Shown here: one piece after another, positions 36,548 through 47,042 of the stretch | Position numbering within the stretch: the first letter of the stretch is position 1 | Layout: the number at the start of each line of letters is the position of its first letter | Assembly (NCBI GenBank): GCA_027422505.1 | Contig: JAPQWV010000018.1 | Coordinates: forward strand, 17,130,001-17,194,000 | DNA from: Craterostigma plantagineum | Lineage: Eukaryota; Streptophyta; Magnoliopsida; Lamiales; Linderniaceae | Reading direction: 5' to 3' | DNA length: 64,000 bases | Notes under the pieces: model-generated | What the model was told of the DNA's origin: nothing | What the model saw: only the letters and a program-made list of their open reading frames with translations | Database searches by the model: none | Position numbers and translations under genes: made by a program

Positions 36548-36607
36548 TTGGCTATGGATGGCAGGGGTGACATGAGGAGGATTTGAGACCTGATGTTTTG
36601 GTAACAG

Positions 36608-37183
36608 TCATTCAATCCGATGAGGAACCCAACTGCAGAAGTCCTTGTACTCCTTAGTCACCTCATTCGCAGGCTTGGGGATCATAGAATCATATTCAGT
36701 CCAAAGAGACTTAAGCTTGCTGTAGTACTCTGAAACTGACAATGCACCTTGAGTGCTTGAATAAATCTCCCTGAATAGTCCATACATCCTAGCGCCGTTA
36801 ATTTTGTCAAATCTCTGCTTCAGGTCCTCCCAGATTTCAGCTGCGCTTTGGTGATATACAATACCCGATATCAATTCTTCCGATATTGAGCGGTGGATCC
36901 ACGTTTTTACTAGCGCATCATAGTGCTTCCATTGAGCAAGAAGTGGTGAGTCCTTTTCTGGACATTTGCAAGACCCATCGATGAAGCCGATCTTGTTCTT
37001 CACCTGAAGAGCTATCATCATTCTCATGCTCCAAACTTTCTAATTCTCAGATCCTTTGAGGATTCCTGTCGTCAGGTCAAGGTTCGGCGTGTCGGAAGGA
37101 TGGATATACATTGGATTGTTGAATTGCACAATTCCAGTGCCATTAGTTGAGATCGACGAATTTTGTGTGTTATCTTCAGTTGC
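36608..37183 (-). pseudogene. Copia gag segments
   Basis: The start (MATEDNTQNSS… at about 37183) and the main gag domain (37027-36608, with 'EIWEDLKQRF' and 'SVSEYYSKLKSLW', typical of plant copia UBN2-type gag) are separated by a stop near 37040 and end at another stop near 36608, so no full gag can be made. Confidence 0.85.
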
Positions 37184-37219
37184 CATTACTGTACGAGCTT
37201 GATTATGTCTCTGATACCG

Positions 37220-37509
37220 TGAAGAAATCGAAAATTGTGTGATTTGAACTTTTTTGTTCTTGAACTGTTCGATAAGGAAAACTAGAACATCTTGATTGAT
37301 AAACAAATCTGCGCCAAAATTTACACAGCGTTCTATATTTATATCAGATGGATTGGGCTTCGCAACTATTAAATATAAGCCCAATAACTCAGCCCAAGAA
37401 TAGATTATAAGCACGGGATAGTTAAAATGGTTATCCCTCTTATCAGCTTTCTTCAACTTCAGTTCTCTTCAGGTTTCTTGTACAGACCATTTCACCTAGA
37501 TCTTCAACA
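37220..37509 (-). repeat. Copia 5' LTR
   Basis: 290 bp partner of 32485-32776, followed on the minus strand by the initiator-Met primer site. Confidence 0.93.
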
Positions 37510-37692
37510 CATCAACAGCAAAAAATAAGAACAGAAAGTACAGTCTAACGATAACCTTTATTTTTTACTTAAATAAGGATTTATTAATCAAAGATTATGC
37601 GATGTAATACTTGCCAGGGGGCTACTATTTTGTGACGCACAGCTTACCATGATGATGAATGAACATAGTGTAAGGAGGATTGCTCGAAGCCA

Positions 37693-37787
37693 TATTTTTT
37701 TTATCTCAAGGTTCAATCATGCAAGTTTGTATATGGCATATGAATGTAGTTAATAGGCAATATAGAGGTTTTCCAGATTTCGATAAT

Positions 37788-37832
<45 letters not shown>

Positions 37833-38477
37833 ATAACAATTTATTATATTATTTAGCATATAACATGCAGAAGCACACATTTTCATCATTCATGAGAAAA
37901 GCTAACAATATTAAAATGGGATTCTTTGCTTTCAGACTAAGATATGATGATCTGATTATAGGATTTTTGTTATTTGTATGGAATATAGATATAAATCAGA
38001 AATAAAATATATAAACGTAAAATATTATAAGCCCTTTGAACTTTTAGGAAGAGGGGGGATCATGATTTAATCAACTTATATTGGAGATAAAATATATAAA
38101 TTATAGTATTATACACTCTCTGTCACCTTTTTAGTGTTGATTCATGAAATACTACACATTTTATAAAGTTGATCTTTTTTAATCATTAAGAGGAAAGAAA
38201 AGGAGGGATATATAATTTAATAGAAGAATGCATATTGGAAAAAGAATAATCATTCCCCACGAGCAATTATAATACTATTACGAAATTATATAATAATATA
38301 AGGATCATATAAACTAATTGAAAACCCTGTCGTATATAGGGCTGGAAGTATGCACTTTGGAATAAGGATCAATTTCCATCAAAGAAAAATAATATAAATA
38401 ATAAACGTCTCATGCAAAAAGTTCCATGCATGATTAGGACGATATTACCAAATGGCAAGAGATCTTAACATTATTTT
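37693..38477. other. Upstream region of the dead subtilase, with an AT microsatellite
   Basis: AT-rich, no gene. A run of about 20 AT dinucleotides lies at 37791-37830. It ends at the target duplication of the Tat element (ctatt, 38478-38482). Confidence 0.6.
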
Positions 38478-38482
38478 CTATT

Positions 38483-39110
38483 TGATGCGGGTATGACCCC
38501 GATCAACAAGATTTAGGTTCGGGAAAGATGATTGACGAGTGACGGGCTAGGTCTAACGTTTTTGCGTGTGTTAGGATATGTATTTCAGTGTTAGAAAAGG
38601 AAAAGAACACAATAGACACCGATTTTACGTGGTTCGGACAGTTTCCACTATTCACGGTTGAGAAATACACCCTCAGACTCACATCCCTCGTTACAGTACA
38701 TCCATGGTGTAAAACCAATGAAGAAGACGACTACAGAGGAAAATATCTAAGTGTTTTTAGTGTATTGTGTTGAGTCTTGTTGGCATTTGCCTTATTTCTT
38801 TCCCATATATCCATTCTGTTCCCCTATTGCCAGCTGGACGTCCTTTTGGGGACCACTCATCGCAGGGGGTACTGTTGTCAGACTGGCACGCCCCCTTCCT
38901 GGTTTCCATGTCAGCCAATCGTCGTCTTCCACGTGTCCCCTGGTCGGCTAACCTTATTTTTCCCGCTCAAACTCTTTCACTGGGCGCGCCACTCGTACTT
39001 TTTCCGTACAAGGCCTTTGGTCCCCAGATATCCCTCTTACCTGGTCCTTTATCGACACTCGTTAGGTATCCGAGTTAGGAGGAATGCTGATTCGTTAGTT
39101 ACCCCTATCA
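38483..39110 (-). repeat. Tat element 3' LTR
   Basis: 628 bp. Compared with the 5' LTR it lacks about 30 bases (present at 49534-49564) and has a short extra segment near 38825, so the LTRs have diverged by indels as well as substitutions. The polypurine tract follows at 39111-39126 (minus strand cagagtagggggactgga). Confidence 0.93.
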
Positions 39111-39577
39111 TCCAGTCCCCCTACTCTGAGTTGTAATGCGTTAAGCATTGCAGCTCGGAGTATTACTAAGAGAGCATTCCTCCTTTACCGTGCCTTCAGA
39201 CTTTCCCAGTTGGCCTTACCTTTAATTGGATGGGACAGCTCGTCCACCTTTTTCAGAGAGTTAACGTCTCCCTGAAGGGACACGTGTCCCCAAAATCCTC
39301 TTCTCTCTGTTACTTACTCATTTTGAAATTTTCGAGGCCCTTACTTATCATTTTTTCCCCCGTTTTCTCCAAAAAACTCTTCGATACTTAGCGATTTTTC
39401 CCCTTCTTCATCCTTAGGGTTCTCTTCAACATTTTTGCCCAACATCAATCAGTGCTCAAGATCATCCCTCCTTGCGTCACTTCATCAGGTAACTCCTCGA
39501 TACCTCTCTTCCTTTCTTGTATACTTGTCGATTTTTATCTTAGTCCCTTTCCCATTTCGTATTTGCGGGGCGAAGTC

Positions 39578-42050
39578 ATGTCGGGTAGCGTTCCTGAAGA
39601 CACACGGCCGCCGTCACCAGGCCTTTCAGCCTCCTCCGTTGCGCCGGGCGGCGCAGCTTTGGAAGGGCCTCGACAGGGGGTTTCGCAGGGTGCGACGTCC
39701 TCCAAATCACTCGTGACTCCTTCTGAGCCCCCTGCCGGTGCATCCTCCGGCGCGACGCCACCGCCCCAGGTGGCTCCCGGTTCGTCCCCTGCTCATCGAA
39801 CGCGTTCTCAGGGGGCCGCTGTCTCTGATCGTGGGGTAGACGATAGGAAGGTGTTCGGTCAGTCACGGTCTTCTTTCCGTAGGTTAGAGAAAATAGCCCC
39901 CGAAGGCTTTCATTCTAGTAGCTTCTGTGTGTCGCTCCCCAATCCTAGTCAGCGTGCTAATTTTCCCCCTTCGCCGGCCCTTGCCTTTTGGGAAAATCAG
40001 ATAAAGGCTGGTTTGCATTTTCCCATTCATCCCTTCTTAGCCTCCATATCTACTGCCTATCGAGTACCTTTAAACCAGTTCAGTCCATCCTCCATTCGCC
40101 AGTTAATAGCTTTCTACGTTCTAGTCACAGCTGCAGGTGGAAAGCCTCTGCCAACCTTGTCCTTCTCAGTTCCAACTGAAGCCCACTTTCCCTTTCTTTT
40201 ACTTAAGTGAGAATCCGCGCGGCTCTATCCATTTCTTCGATAAGAGCTCGCATGGTATAGATAAGGAATGGCACCCTTCTATTTCTTCGTGGCACCAACT
40301 GAGGGCGAGTGGGACTTTCCCACCGCAATTGGGTTAGCAGGTTGCCCCAACGACTTGCGGGCATCGAACCTGAGTGTTCTGAGCAAAATGGAGCTGCTAT
40401 CGACGTCCTTAATGCTTTGGCCCTGGAGAAAAAATTTAACATGGTCGAGATAGTAACCTACCCCGGATTGCTTCATCACTTTGGTCTTTCTCCTCACCCT
40501 GTCACCTTCGACCCTGAGGGTAAGCAGGTTTCCCCCCTGCTACCTAATTTCTTTTTACCTTGCATTTCTGACTTTCGGCGTTTTGGCAGATATGTCGTTT
40601 TCCTGGAAGGATGCTTTCAAGACGTTGTCCGTTAAGTCCGAGGATTCCTCCGTTCCTGTTGAGGTCCAGGCCTCCAAGAGCCAGCTCTCCGGACCTGTCG
40701 ACCCAGAGCCCCATGGAAAATTCCCAGTTAGGTCTTCGCCTCCTCCTCCAGACTCCCCTGGAGGAATTGAGATAGATCCGGACGTGATGATATTGGATCC
40801 TGAGGAGAACGTAGCTGAGAAGACTACCTCCCCTGCTACATCCCTGCCGGCTAAGAAGAAGAAGAAAACGAAAAACCTCACGGCAAAGGGCAAGAGGCCA
40901 CGCTTAGAAACAGCATCTTCTCAACCTGATTCCCTGGAGTTCACCCCCTTCACTTACACAGGACGCGAATGGAGTGTCGATCGTCGTGCCGACGGGAGGA
41001 CGGTGTTAGAGTTGCCCAATAGCCATGACTTGGTTGGGCTGGATGAGAGGGTGGAGTTCCTTCGTGCCCTCGTGCCACCTGAGCAGCAGCGGACGATCCA
41101 TGGCAAGGCTGACTCTCAGGTTGTTGAGCTCGCTTCCTATCACTGGGCCCAGGTGACCTCTGTCTCTGACTTTATTTTTATTTGTGGCATATGTCCGTTT
41201 ATTGACTCGCATATGATTGTGCCAGCTGTCATTCATGCTGCCTCGCCTCCTTCTGGCAACTTCCGAACGAGGCTTGGGGCCTCGTGGTTCTGCGCCTATT
41301 GACAGCTACGTGTTTGAGACCCTGAAAGAACGAAACTTAGAGATCGAACAGCTGAAGAAAGAACTTGAGCAAGAAAGGAGTGAAAGGGAGGTCCTTGTCA
41401 AGGACTTAGTCTCGCAGGAGATGCGTCAGTTGGAGGAAAAGAACGCAGCTGCTCTAGCTGCTAAGGAAGCTAAGCTAGTGGAGGAGCAGCAGGCCTTGAT
41501 CGAGCGCAAGGCTGAGGACCTGCTTGCAGAAAAAGAGAAGGCTCTCAAGGCTACTCTGGAGCAAGCCTTCGCTAGTGAAGCTGAGAAAAGAGGTGCTGCT
41601 GGAAGACTGGAGGGGGTCCAGCTCTGTCAGAAGTATTTTCTGGCTACCACCTTTGGCCAGGAATTCATGACTCGGCTTGGCCAGCGTTGGCGTGAAAGTT
41701 ATTTGCAGGATACCTCCTCCCTGATGGACTTCGTGCCCTACATGCAGCATTACTTCTTGGGAGGCTTCACTGCCGGTCGTGACCCAGCTTCCACTCTGGA
41801 CGTAGTCATGGGAGCCATGAGTGCACCCCCAACCTTTCAAGGAGATCCGAAAGCAGCTCCCGACCCTAACTTTTGGCTTGCTGCAGTTCCTCACCACTCC
41901 GCGGCTTTGTCAGAGATCTCTCCTGAGGCCCTTCTGGAACAACTTTCAGAGCTAAAGCGCAGGAGTCGCTCACCACTTCAGGGATCTCTGACTCCGCTGC
42001 CATCTCCAGTGCTGTGCCTTCTTAGCTTATACATCTGTTTCTTATTCTGA
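39578..42050 (+). pseudogene. Antisense gene (aORF) of the Tat element, broken
   Basis: This gene runs opposite to gag-pol. Starting MSGSVPEDTRPPSPG, it has a Pro/Ser-rich N-terminus, a plant-transposase-like middle (LAFWENQIKAGLHFPIHPFL, then WHPFYFFVAP and WDFP in shifted frames), a basic patch (KKKKKTKNLTAKGKRPR), a long coiled coil (about 41310-41610, LKERNLEIEQLKKELEQ onward) and a C-terminal segment (QDTSSLMDFVPYMQHYFLGGF). At least one intron is implied (GAG|GTAAGC near 40517 to GGCAG near 40590), and another around 41150-41270. Three frame changes at 40200-40320 show it is dead. Function is unknown; similar antisense genes are described in Retand-type elements. Confidence 0.7.
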
Positions 42051-42546
42051 ACCGTTATGCTGTCTTCCTTTTGTTGGAATATTGCTGTTGTTGTTTTCCT
42101 TTTGGACCTTATGCGTTGTCTTCCTTGGAACTTTTGCATGTTGTCTCGTTGTTGGACTAGTAGTAACTCTAGTAGTTTTATGACATGCTTTCCTCCACCT
42201 CGCTAATCTCTTGGCTCGCGCCACCATCACCACTCTCCACTCCCCCTACTTCGAATTGTGCTGATGCCAAGCAGCATTTTCGAAGTATACTAGGGGTGTA
42301 CCTCCGAACCTACCGACAACAACTACTCCGAACCTGAGTTAGGTCCTCTCCATAAATGGTACTATCCCGGGCATTCATCTGGGGAAAGCATTCACCTCCC
42401 GAAGCTTCCCCCGTAAGCTAAGTCCGGTATCCTTTCCCTTGCTGGGCTCGCGAGGTGGTTATCTCATTCGGGGTTTGCATCCGAGCCTAGTAGCCTTCTA
42501 CCCTTCCTGAGATGATTTGGCATTTGGATGTGTTTTTTGTCCTCGG

Positions 42547-43410
42547 GTGCCAATAGGTATCCTGGTTCATAGTAGTCCGAATCCTGGACTTTGTTTTTTC
42601 AGCACGCCAACAGGTGTCCTAGTCTGGAGTAATCCGAAACCTGGGCGGCTCTTTCGCGATAGGTGCCAACAGGTGTCCTAGTCCGGAGTAATCCGAAACC
42701 TGGGCATTTTTTATTCAGCACGCTAGCAGGTGTCCTAGTCCGGAGTAATCCAAAACCTGGGCGGCTCTTTCGCGAGGGGCGCCAACAGGTGTCCTAGTCC
42801 GGAGTAATCCGAAACCTGGGCATTTTTTATTCAGCACGCCAGCAGGTGTCCTAGTCCGGAGTAATCCGAAACCTGGGCGGCTCTTTCGCGAGGGGTGCCA
42901 ACAGGTGTCCTAGTCCGGAGTAATCCGAAACCTGGGCATTTTTTATTCAGCACGCCAGCAGGTGTCCTAGTCCGGAGTAATCCGAAACCTGGGCGGCTCT
43001 TCGCGAGGGGTGCCAACAGGTGTCCTAGTCCGGAGTAATCCGAAACCTGGGCATTTTTTATTCAGCACGCCAGCAGGTGTCCTAGTCCGGAGTAATCCAA
43101 AACCTGGGCGGCTCTTTCGCGAGGGGTGCGAACAGGTGTCCTAGTCCGGAGTAATCCGAAACCTGGGCATTTTTTATTCAGCACGTCAGCAGGTGTCCTA
43201 GTCCGGAGTAATCCGAAACCTGGGCGGCTCTTTCGCGAGGGGTGCGAACAGGTGTCCTAGTCCGGAGTAATCCGAAACCTGGGTGGCTCTTTCGCGAGGG
43301 GTGCCAACAGGTGTCCTAGTCCGGAGTAATCCGAAACCTGGGCATTTTTTATTCAGCACGCCAGCAGGTGTCCTAGTCCGGAGTAATCCGAAACCTGGGC
43401 GGCTCTTTGT
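42547..43410. repeat. Tandem array of alternating 57- and 59-bp units inside the Tat element
   Basis: Fourteen clear copies begin caggtgtcctagtc (first at 42611, last at 43365), after one degenerate copy near 42552. Spacings are 59, 57, 59, 57, 59, 57, 58, 57, 59, 57, 59, 59, 57. Each unit shares a 40-base core (…agtccggagtaatccgaaacctgggc) and then either ggctctttcgcgaggggtgc or attttttattcagcacgcc, so the true period is a dimer of about 116 bp. It sits between the antisense gene and integrase. Confidence 0.95.
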
Positions 43411-43581
43411 GAATGTTGGAGGGGTGTTGGTCACAGATTTCCAATCGAGAAAAAGTTTCTTTCATTCAAAGGATGATGCCTCGTTAAAACCTTGCCCAGT
43501 AAAACTCCCTTGGGATAAAACCTTGGCGAAGGAAAAAGAGTACACCTCCCCGTTTGATTTATGTACAGCTTTTCAATCACA

Positions 43582-44562
43582 CTAAGCATAGTACTTCTTC
43601 AACTTCGAGATGTTCCAGGGGCGCAACACTCCGCGTCCATCCTCATCCTTTAGCTCATAAGCACCTCCTCCCAAAACACGGGCCACCTTGTAGGGACCTT
43701 CCCATGTCGAGTCTATTTTTCGCAATGGTTTCAGCACGTCGGCTCTCCTTAAGACCAGGTCCCCCACCTGGAATTGCCTGGGCTTTATCCTACGGTCATA
43801 GGCCGCCTTCACTCGACTTTTGTACCTTTCCATGCTAATCAAGGCCATTTCCCTGACTTCCCCTATCTTGTCCAGATCCTCCCTTCTGAGCTGCGCGTTC
43901 TGCTCCTCCTCATAGTGGATGACCCTATGTGTTTCCATTCCTACTTCGGCAGGTATTAATGCTGCAGACCCGTAGACTAGTTGGAAAGGTGTTTCTTCCG
44001 TGGCCTCTCGAGGAGTGATGCGATATGCCCACAGTACAGGATCCAGTGATTCCAACCATCTACCTCCTTCTTGTTCCAACCTCGCTTTTAGTCCCCGTAG
44101 GATGGTGCGGTTGGTAACCTCCACCTGGCCGTTGGCCTGGGGGTGCCCCACAGAGAATCTCTGCTGTATCTTCATACCTTCACAAAATTCACGAACCCTG
44201 GCTCCACAGAATTGCGTGCCATTGTCTGAGGCCAAGGTCCGGGGAGCTCCGAACCTGCAACAAATGTGGTGCCACAAAAAATCTATCACGTTAGTCTCGT
44301 CAATTTTTGACACCGCTTTGGCCTCCACCCATTTGCTGAAATAGTCAACTGCTACGATGATGAATTTCTTCTGAGCTTTGGCTAAGGGCATAGGTCCGAC
44401 TATGTCTATCCCCCATTTATCAAACGGGCAAGGGGAATGCATAACTCCCAGCTTTTCTGCAGGTACATGAATCTTAGGACCGTGTTTTTGGCAGCTCTCG
44501 CATCGCTTGACCAGTTCCTTCGCGTCCCTTAGCAGTGTTGGCAAAAAGTATCCTGCTCGCAC
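43582..44562 (-). pseudogene. Tat element integrase segment
   Basis: 326 codons: half of the zinc finger (CESCQKHG), DDE core with GIDIVGPMP, DNGTQF and HPQANGQVEVTNR, and the C-terminal binding region (YDRRIKPRQFQVGDLVLR, WEGPYKV). The N-terminal zinc-finger half is in another frame (44582-44640), so one base was gained or lost near 44625. Confidence 0.9.
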
Positions 44563-44581
44563 TACCCTCCGCGCTACAGCT

Positions 44582-46117
44582 TTATACCCGGCATGATCTC
44601 CAGCACCCCTCGTGGATTTCCTCTAACACCAACTTCCCCTCTTTTTTAGACAAACAACGAGCGTAGGGATGGACAAAAGCTCTTTTGTATAGCTGATCAC
44701 CGATGATACAGAACTTCTGTCGGACTTTCCTCGCGTCCTTGTGCTCCGGATTGTGCAAGACCTCCAATATAGGAGCTCTCCAATCTTCTTCCTCTTCTAT
44801 GCATCCTACCTGCTCCTTTGGATCCTCCTTGCTGGCCGTCAGCATCGTAACCTTCCTGGTACCTTCCGGAACCACCGCGCTGGCCAGCTTAGCCAAAGAA
44901 TCCGCCCGACTATTTTCCTCTCGTGGGATTTGCTTTATTTCGAAGCTGTCGAAGGCTGTTTTCAACTTTTCCACCTGTTCAGCGTATTTCACCATCTTCT
45001 CATTCTTAGCCTCATAATTCCCTTGAACCTGCTGAGCTACCAGCTGTGAATCTGAATGTATGACTACCCCCATAGCTCCTAAGCTACCAAGGATTTCCAT
45101 TGCCTTCACCAGAGCCTCGTATTCAGCCTCATTGTTGGACGCCGGAAAATCGAAGGTTATAGCGAACTGCAGTTCATCCCCTTCTGGCGTGATAACTAGA
45201 ACACCGGCTCCGGCTCCAGTTGACGTCGAGGAACCGTCGACGTAAGCCTTCCAGATTGGCACCATCTCACCACGGGTGGATTCCAACAGAAAATCTGACA
45301 GGGCTTGTCCCTTAACAGCAGGTCGCCTTTCGAACTCCACGTCATACTCACCCAACTCTACCGCCCACTTGACCATCCTTCCAGAGAGATCTAGCCTGCT
45401 CAATGTCTGCTTCAAGGGCAAGTTGGTGCGTACCCGTACTTTATGGGACAAGAAGTAGGGGCGTAACCTCCGGACCGACAACATCACCGCGACGAGTGCC
45501 TTCTCAATCTCGGAATACCTGCCCTCGGCTCCATGCATCGTCTTACTCACGAAGTACACCGGTTTTTGGGCATCGCCTTCCTCCTTCAGGAGGACTGAAC
45601 TAACGGCATACTCCCCTGTAGAAAAGTACAAGATTAGTTCGTCGCCAGGTAATGGCTTGGTTAGTAATGGCATGTTGTGTAAATAATTTCTTAGCCCTTC
45701 GAATGCCGTTTGGCATTCGCTCGTCCACTCGAACCGGCACCCCTTTCGGAGTATCTTGAAGAAGGGTAGGCTCTTGTCGGCGGATTTGGCAATAAATCTG
45801 CTCAAGGCCGCTAATCTGCCTGTTAGGCGCTGGACTTCCTTAACGTTTCGGGGCGGTTGCATCTCCAGGATTGCTTTCACCTTGTTGGGGTTTACCTCGA
45901 TCTCCCCCTTCGTCACCATGTAGCCCAAGAACTTACCCGACTGCACCCCAAATGTGCACTTCTCAGGATTCAATTTCATTCCACTTCTCCGGATAGTTTG
46001 GAAAGCTTCCTCCAAGTCGGAGACGTGGTCCTTGGTCCATGTTGACTTGACTACCATGTCATCGACATATACTTTCATATTGCGCCCCAGCTGATTCTTG
46101 AAGACTATGTCGACCAT
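44582..46117 (-). pseudogene. Tat element RT end and two RNase H domains
   Basis: 511 codons: VYVDDMVVKS (RT catalytic YVDD), the gypsy RNase H (KPVYFVSKTMHGAEGRYS, KQTLSRLDLSGRM), then the second archaeal-type RNase H (WKAYVDGSSTSTGAGAGVL, NNEAEYEALVKAM, DSQLVAQQV, REENSRADSLAKLAS). A single TAG at about 46119-46121 separates it from the RT start at 46121-47038, where CAG (Gln) would be expected. Confidence 0.92.
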
Positions 46118-46120
46118 CCT

Positions 46121-47038
46121 CTAATAGGTAGCTCCCGCGTTCTTGAGTCCGAAAGGCATCCGGACATAACCATATGTGCCGCCTGTCGTGACGAAGCAGA
46201 CCTTATCCACGTCGTCCGGGTCGAGTTTGATCTGGTGGTATCCCTGATAGGCATCCATCATACTCAGCATCTCACAGCCAGATGTGGAATCAACTAACTG
46301 ATCTATCCTGGGCAGTGGGTAATGGTCCTTGGGACAAGCCTTATTGAGGTCTCTGAAGTCTACGCACATCCTCCAGGAACCGTTCCCCTTTTTGACCATG
46401 ACTACGTTAGCTAGCCAGGAGGGGAACTGTACCTCTTTAATATGTCCTGCCTTGGGGAGCTTCTCAACCTCAACTCTGATCCCTTGATCTCTTTCAGCTC
46501 CGAATTGTCGTAGCCTCTGCTTCACCGGCTGGCTTCCCGGAATGATATTCAAGTGATGCATGGCTATACTTGGATCTACTCTCGTCATGTCTGCTGGCGA
46601 GAAAGCGAAGAGATCGGTGTTCCGCTTCAGGCATTCAACTAACTGCGACAATGTTTTTTCGTCCATCTTGGTCCCCACCTGAGTGGTGAAACCTTTCTTA
46701 CCAGGGTAAAGCTCTACCGACATCAACTCTTCATTAGGTTGAGGCTGCAGCCGCGTAGGTTCCCCTTCTTCCTCGCCCAGCTTAGTACGCTTTGTCCGCT
46801 TGGCCTCACCCCCACCTTTCTCTTTGTTTCCAGTCACCACTTTAACTTCATTGGCATAACAACGTCGTGAACTCGCCTGGTCTCCCAGAACCTCCCCTAC
46901 CTGGTCGCCTACTGGAAATTTGATCCTTAAGTGATACGTCGAAGGCACAGCCCTGAATCCGTTTATGGCTGGCCGCCCCAATATGATGTTATAAGAAGAA
47001 ACTGCGTCGACGACTAAAAAGTTGACCATTCGTACCAC
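46121..47038 (-). pseudogene. Tat element protease end and RT N-terminal part
   Basis: Contains YNIILGRPAINGF (protease flap side), NTDLFAFSPADM, FRDLNKACPKDHYPLPRID, MMDAYQGYHQI and YGYVRMPFGLKNAGATY, then the TAG. The protease is split from its DGGSSADILF active site (in 47043-49298) by a frameshift near 47040. Confidence 0.9.
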
Positions 47039-47042
47039 CCTC

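Larger units (their letters stand above)
32485..37509 (-). mobile_element. Ty1/copia LTR retrotransposon with broken gag-pol
   Basis: LTRs at 32485-32776 (292 bp) and 37220-37509 (290 bp) begin TGAAGAAATC and end CTTCAACA; the target duplication catca is at 32480-32484 and 37510-37514. Minus-strand order: primer site complementary to initiator Met tRNA (37209-37218), gag, protease, integrase, reverse transcriptase/RNase H, polypurine tract (32777-32790). The integrase-before-RT order defines copia. The LTRs differ at about nine bases plus one 2-base gap, roughly 97% identical, so it is older than the chromovirus. It lies in intron 1 of the dead subtilase. Confidence 0.95.
16181..37692 (-). 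pseudogene. Dead SBT5-type subtilase gene, split by at least four transposon insertions
   Basis: All ten exons of the intact neighbour at 50880-54538 have counterparts. Approximate positions, 5' to 3' on the minus strand: 37640-37692, 32378-32472, 32195-32292, 31954-32112, 30741-31298 (3' part missing), 17643-17743, 17330-17561, 17134-17247, 16822-17035, 16181-16737. Damage: small deletion shifting the frame in the signal-peptide exon; one-base insertion and early stop in the catalytic-Asp exon; loss of one T after the FQSDF segment; exon 5 truncated after 'APWMFTV'; SSRGPNS changed to SSCRPNS; one-base deletion near 16530 splitting the C-terminal domain. The catalytic Ser box reads SGNSMACPH rather than SGTSMACPH. 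Insertions sit in intron 1 (copia), intron 4 (small MITE) and between exons 5 and 6 (nested stack). It cannot give a working protease. Confidence 0.93.

Noticed and set aside
39430..39577. Coding start of the antisense gene upstream of 39578
   Set aside because: The open frame extends upstream but the extra residues are hydrophobic and C/T-rich, more like a 5' leader; the ATG at 39578 opens the conserved-looking part.
42547..43410. CRISPR-like regular repeats
   Set aside because: Units are contiguous with no unique spacers, lie inside an LTR retrotransposon and the genome is a plant.
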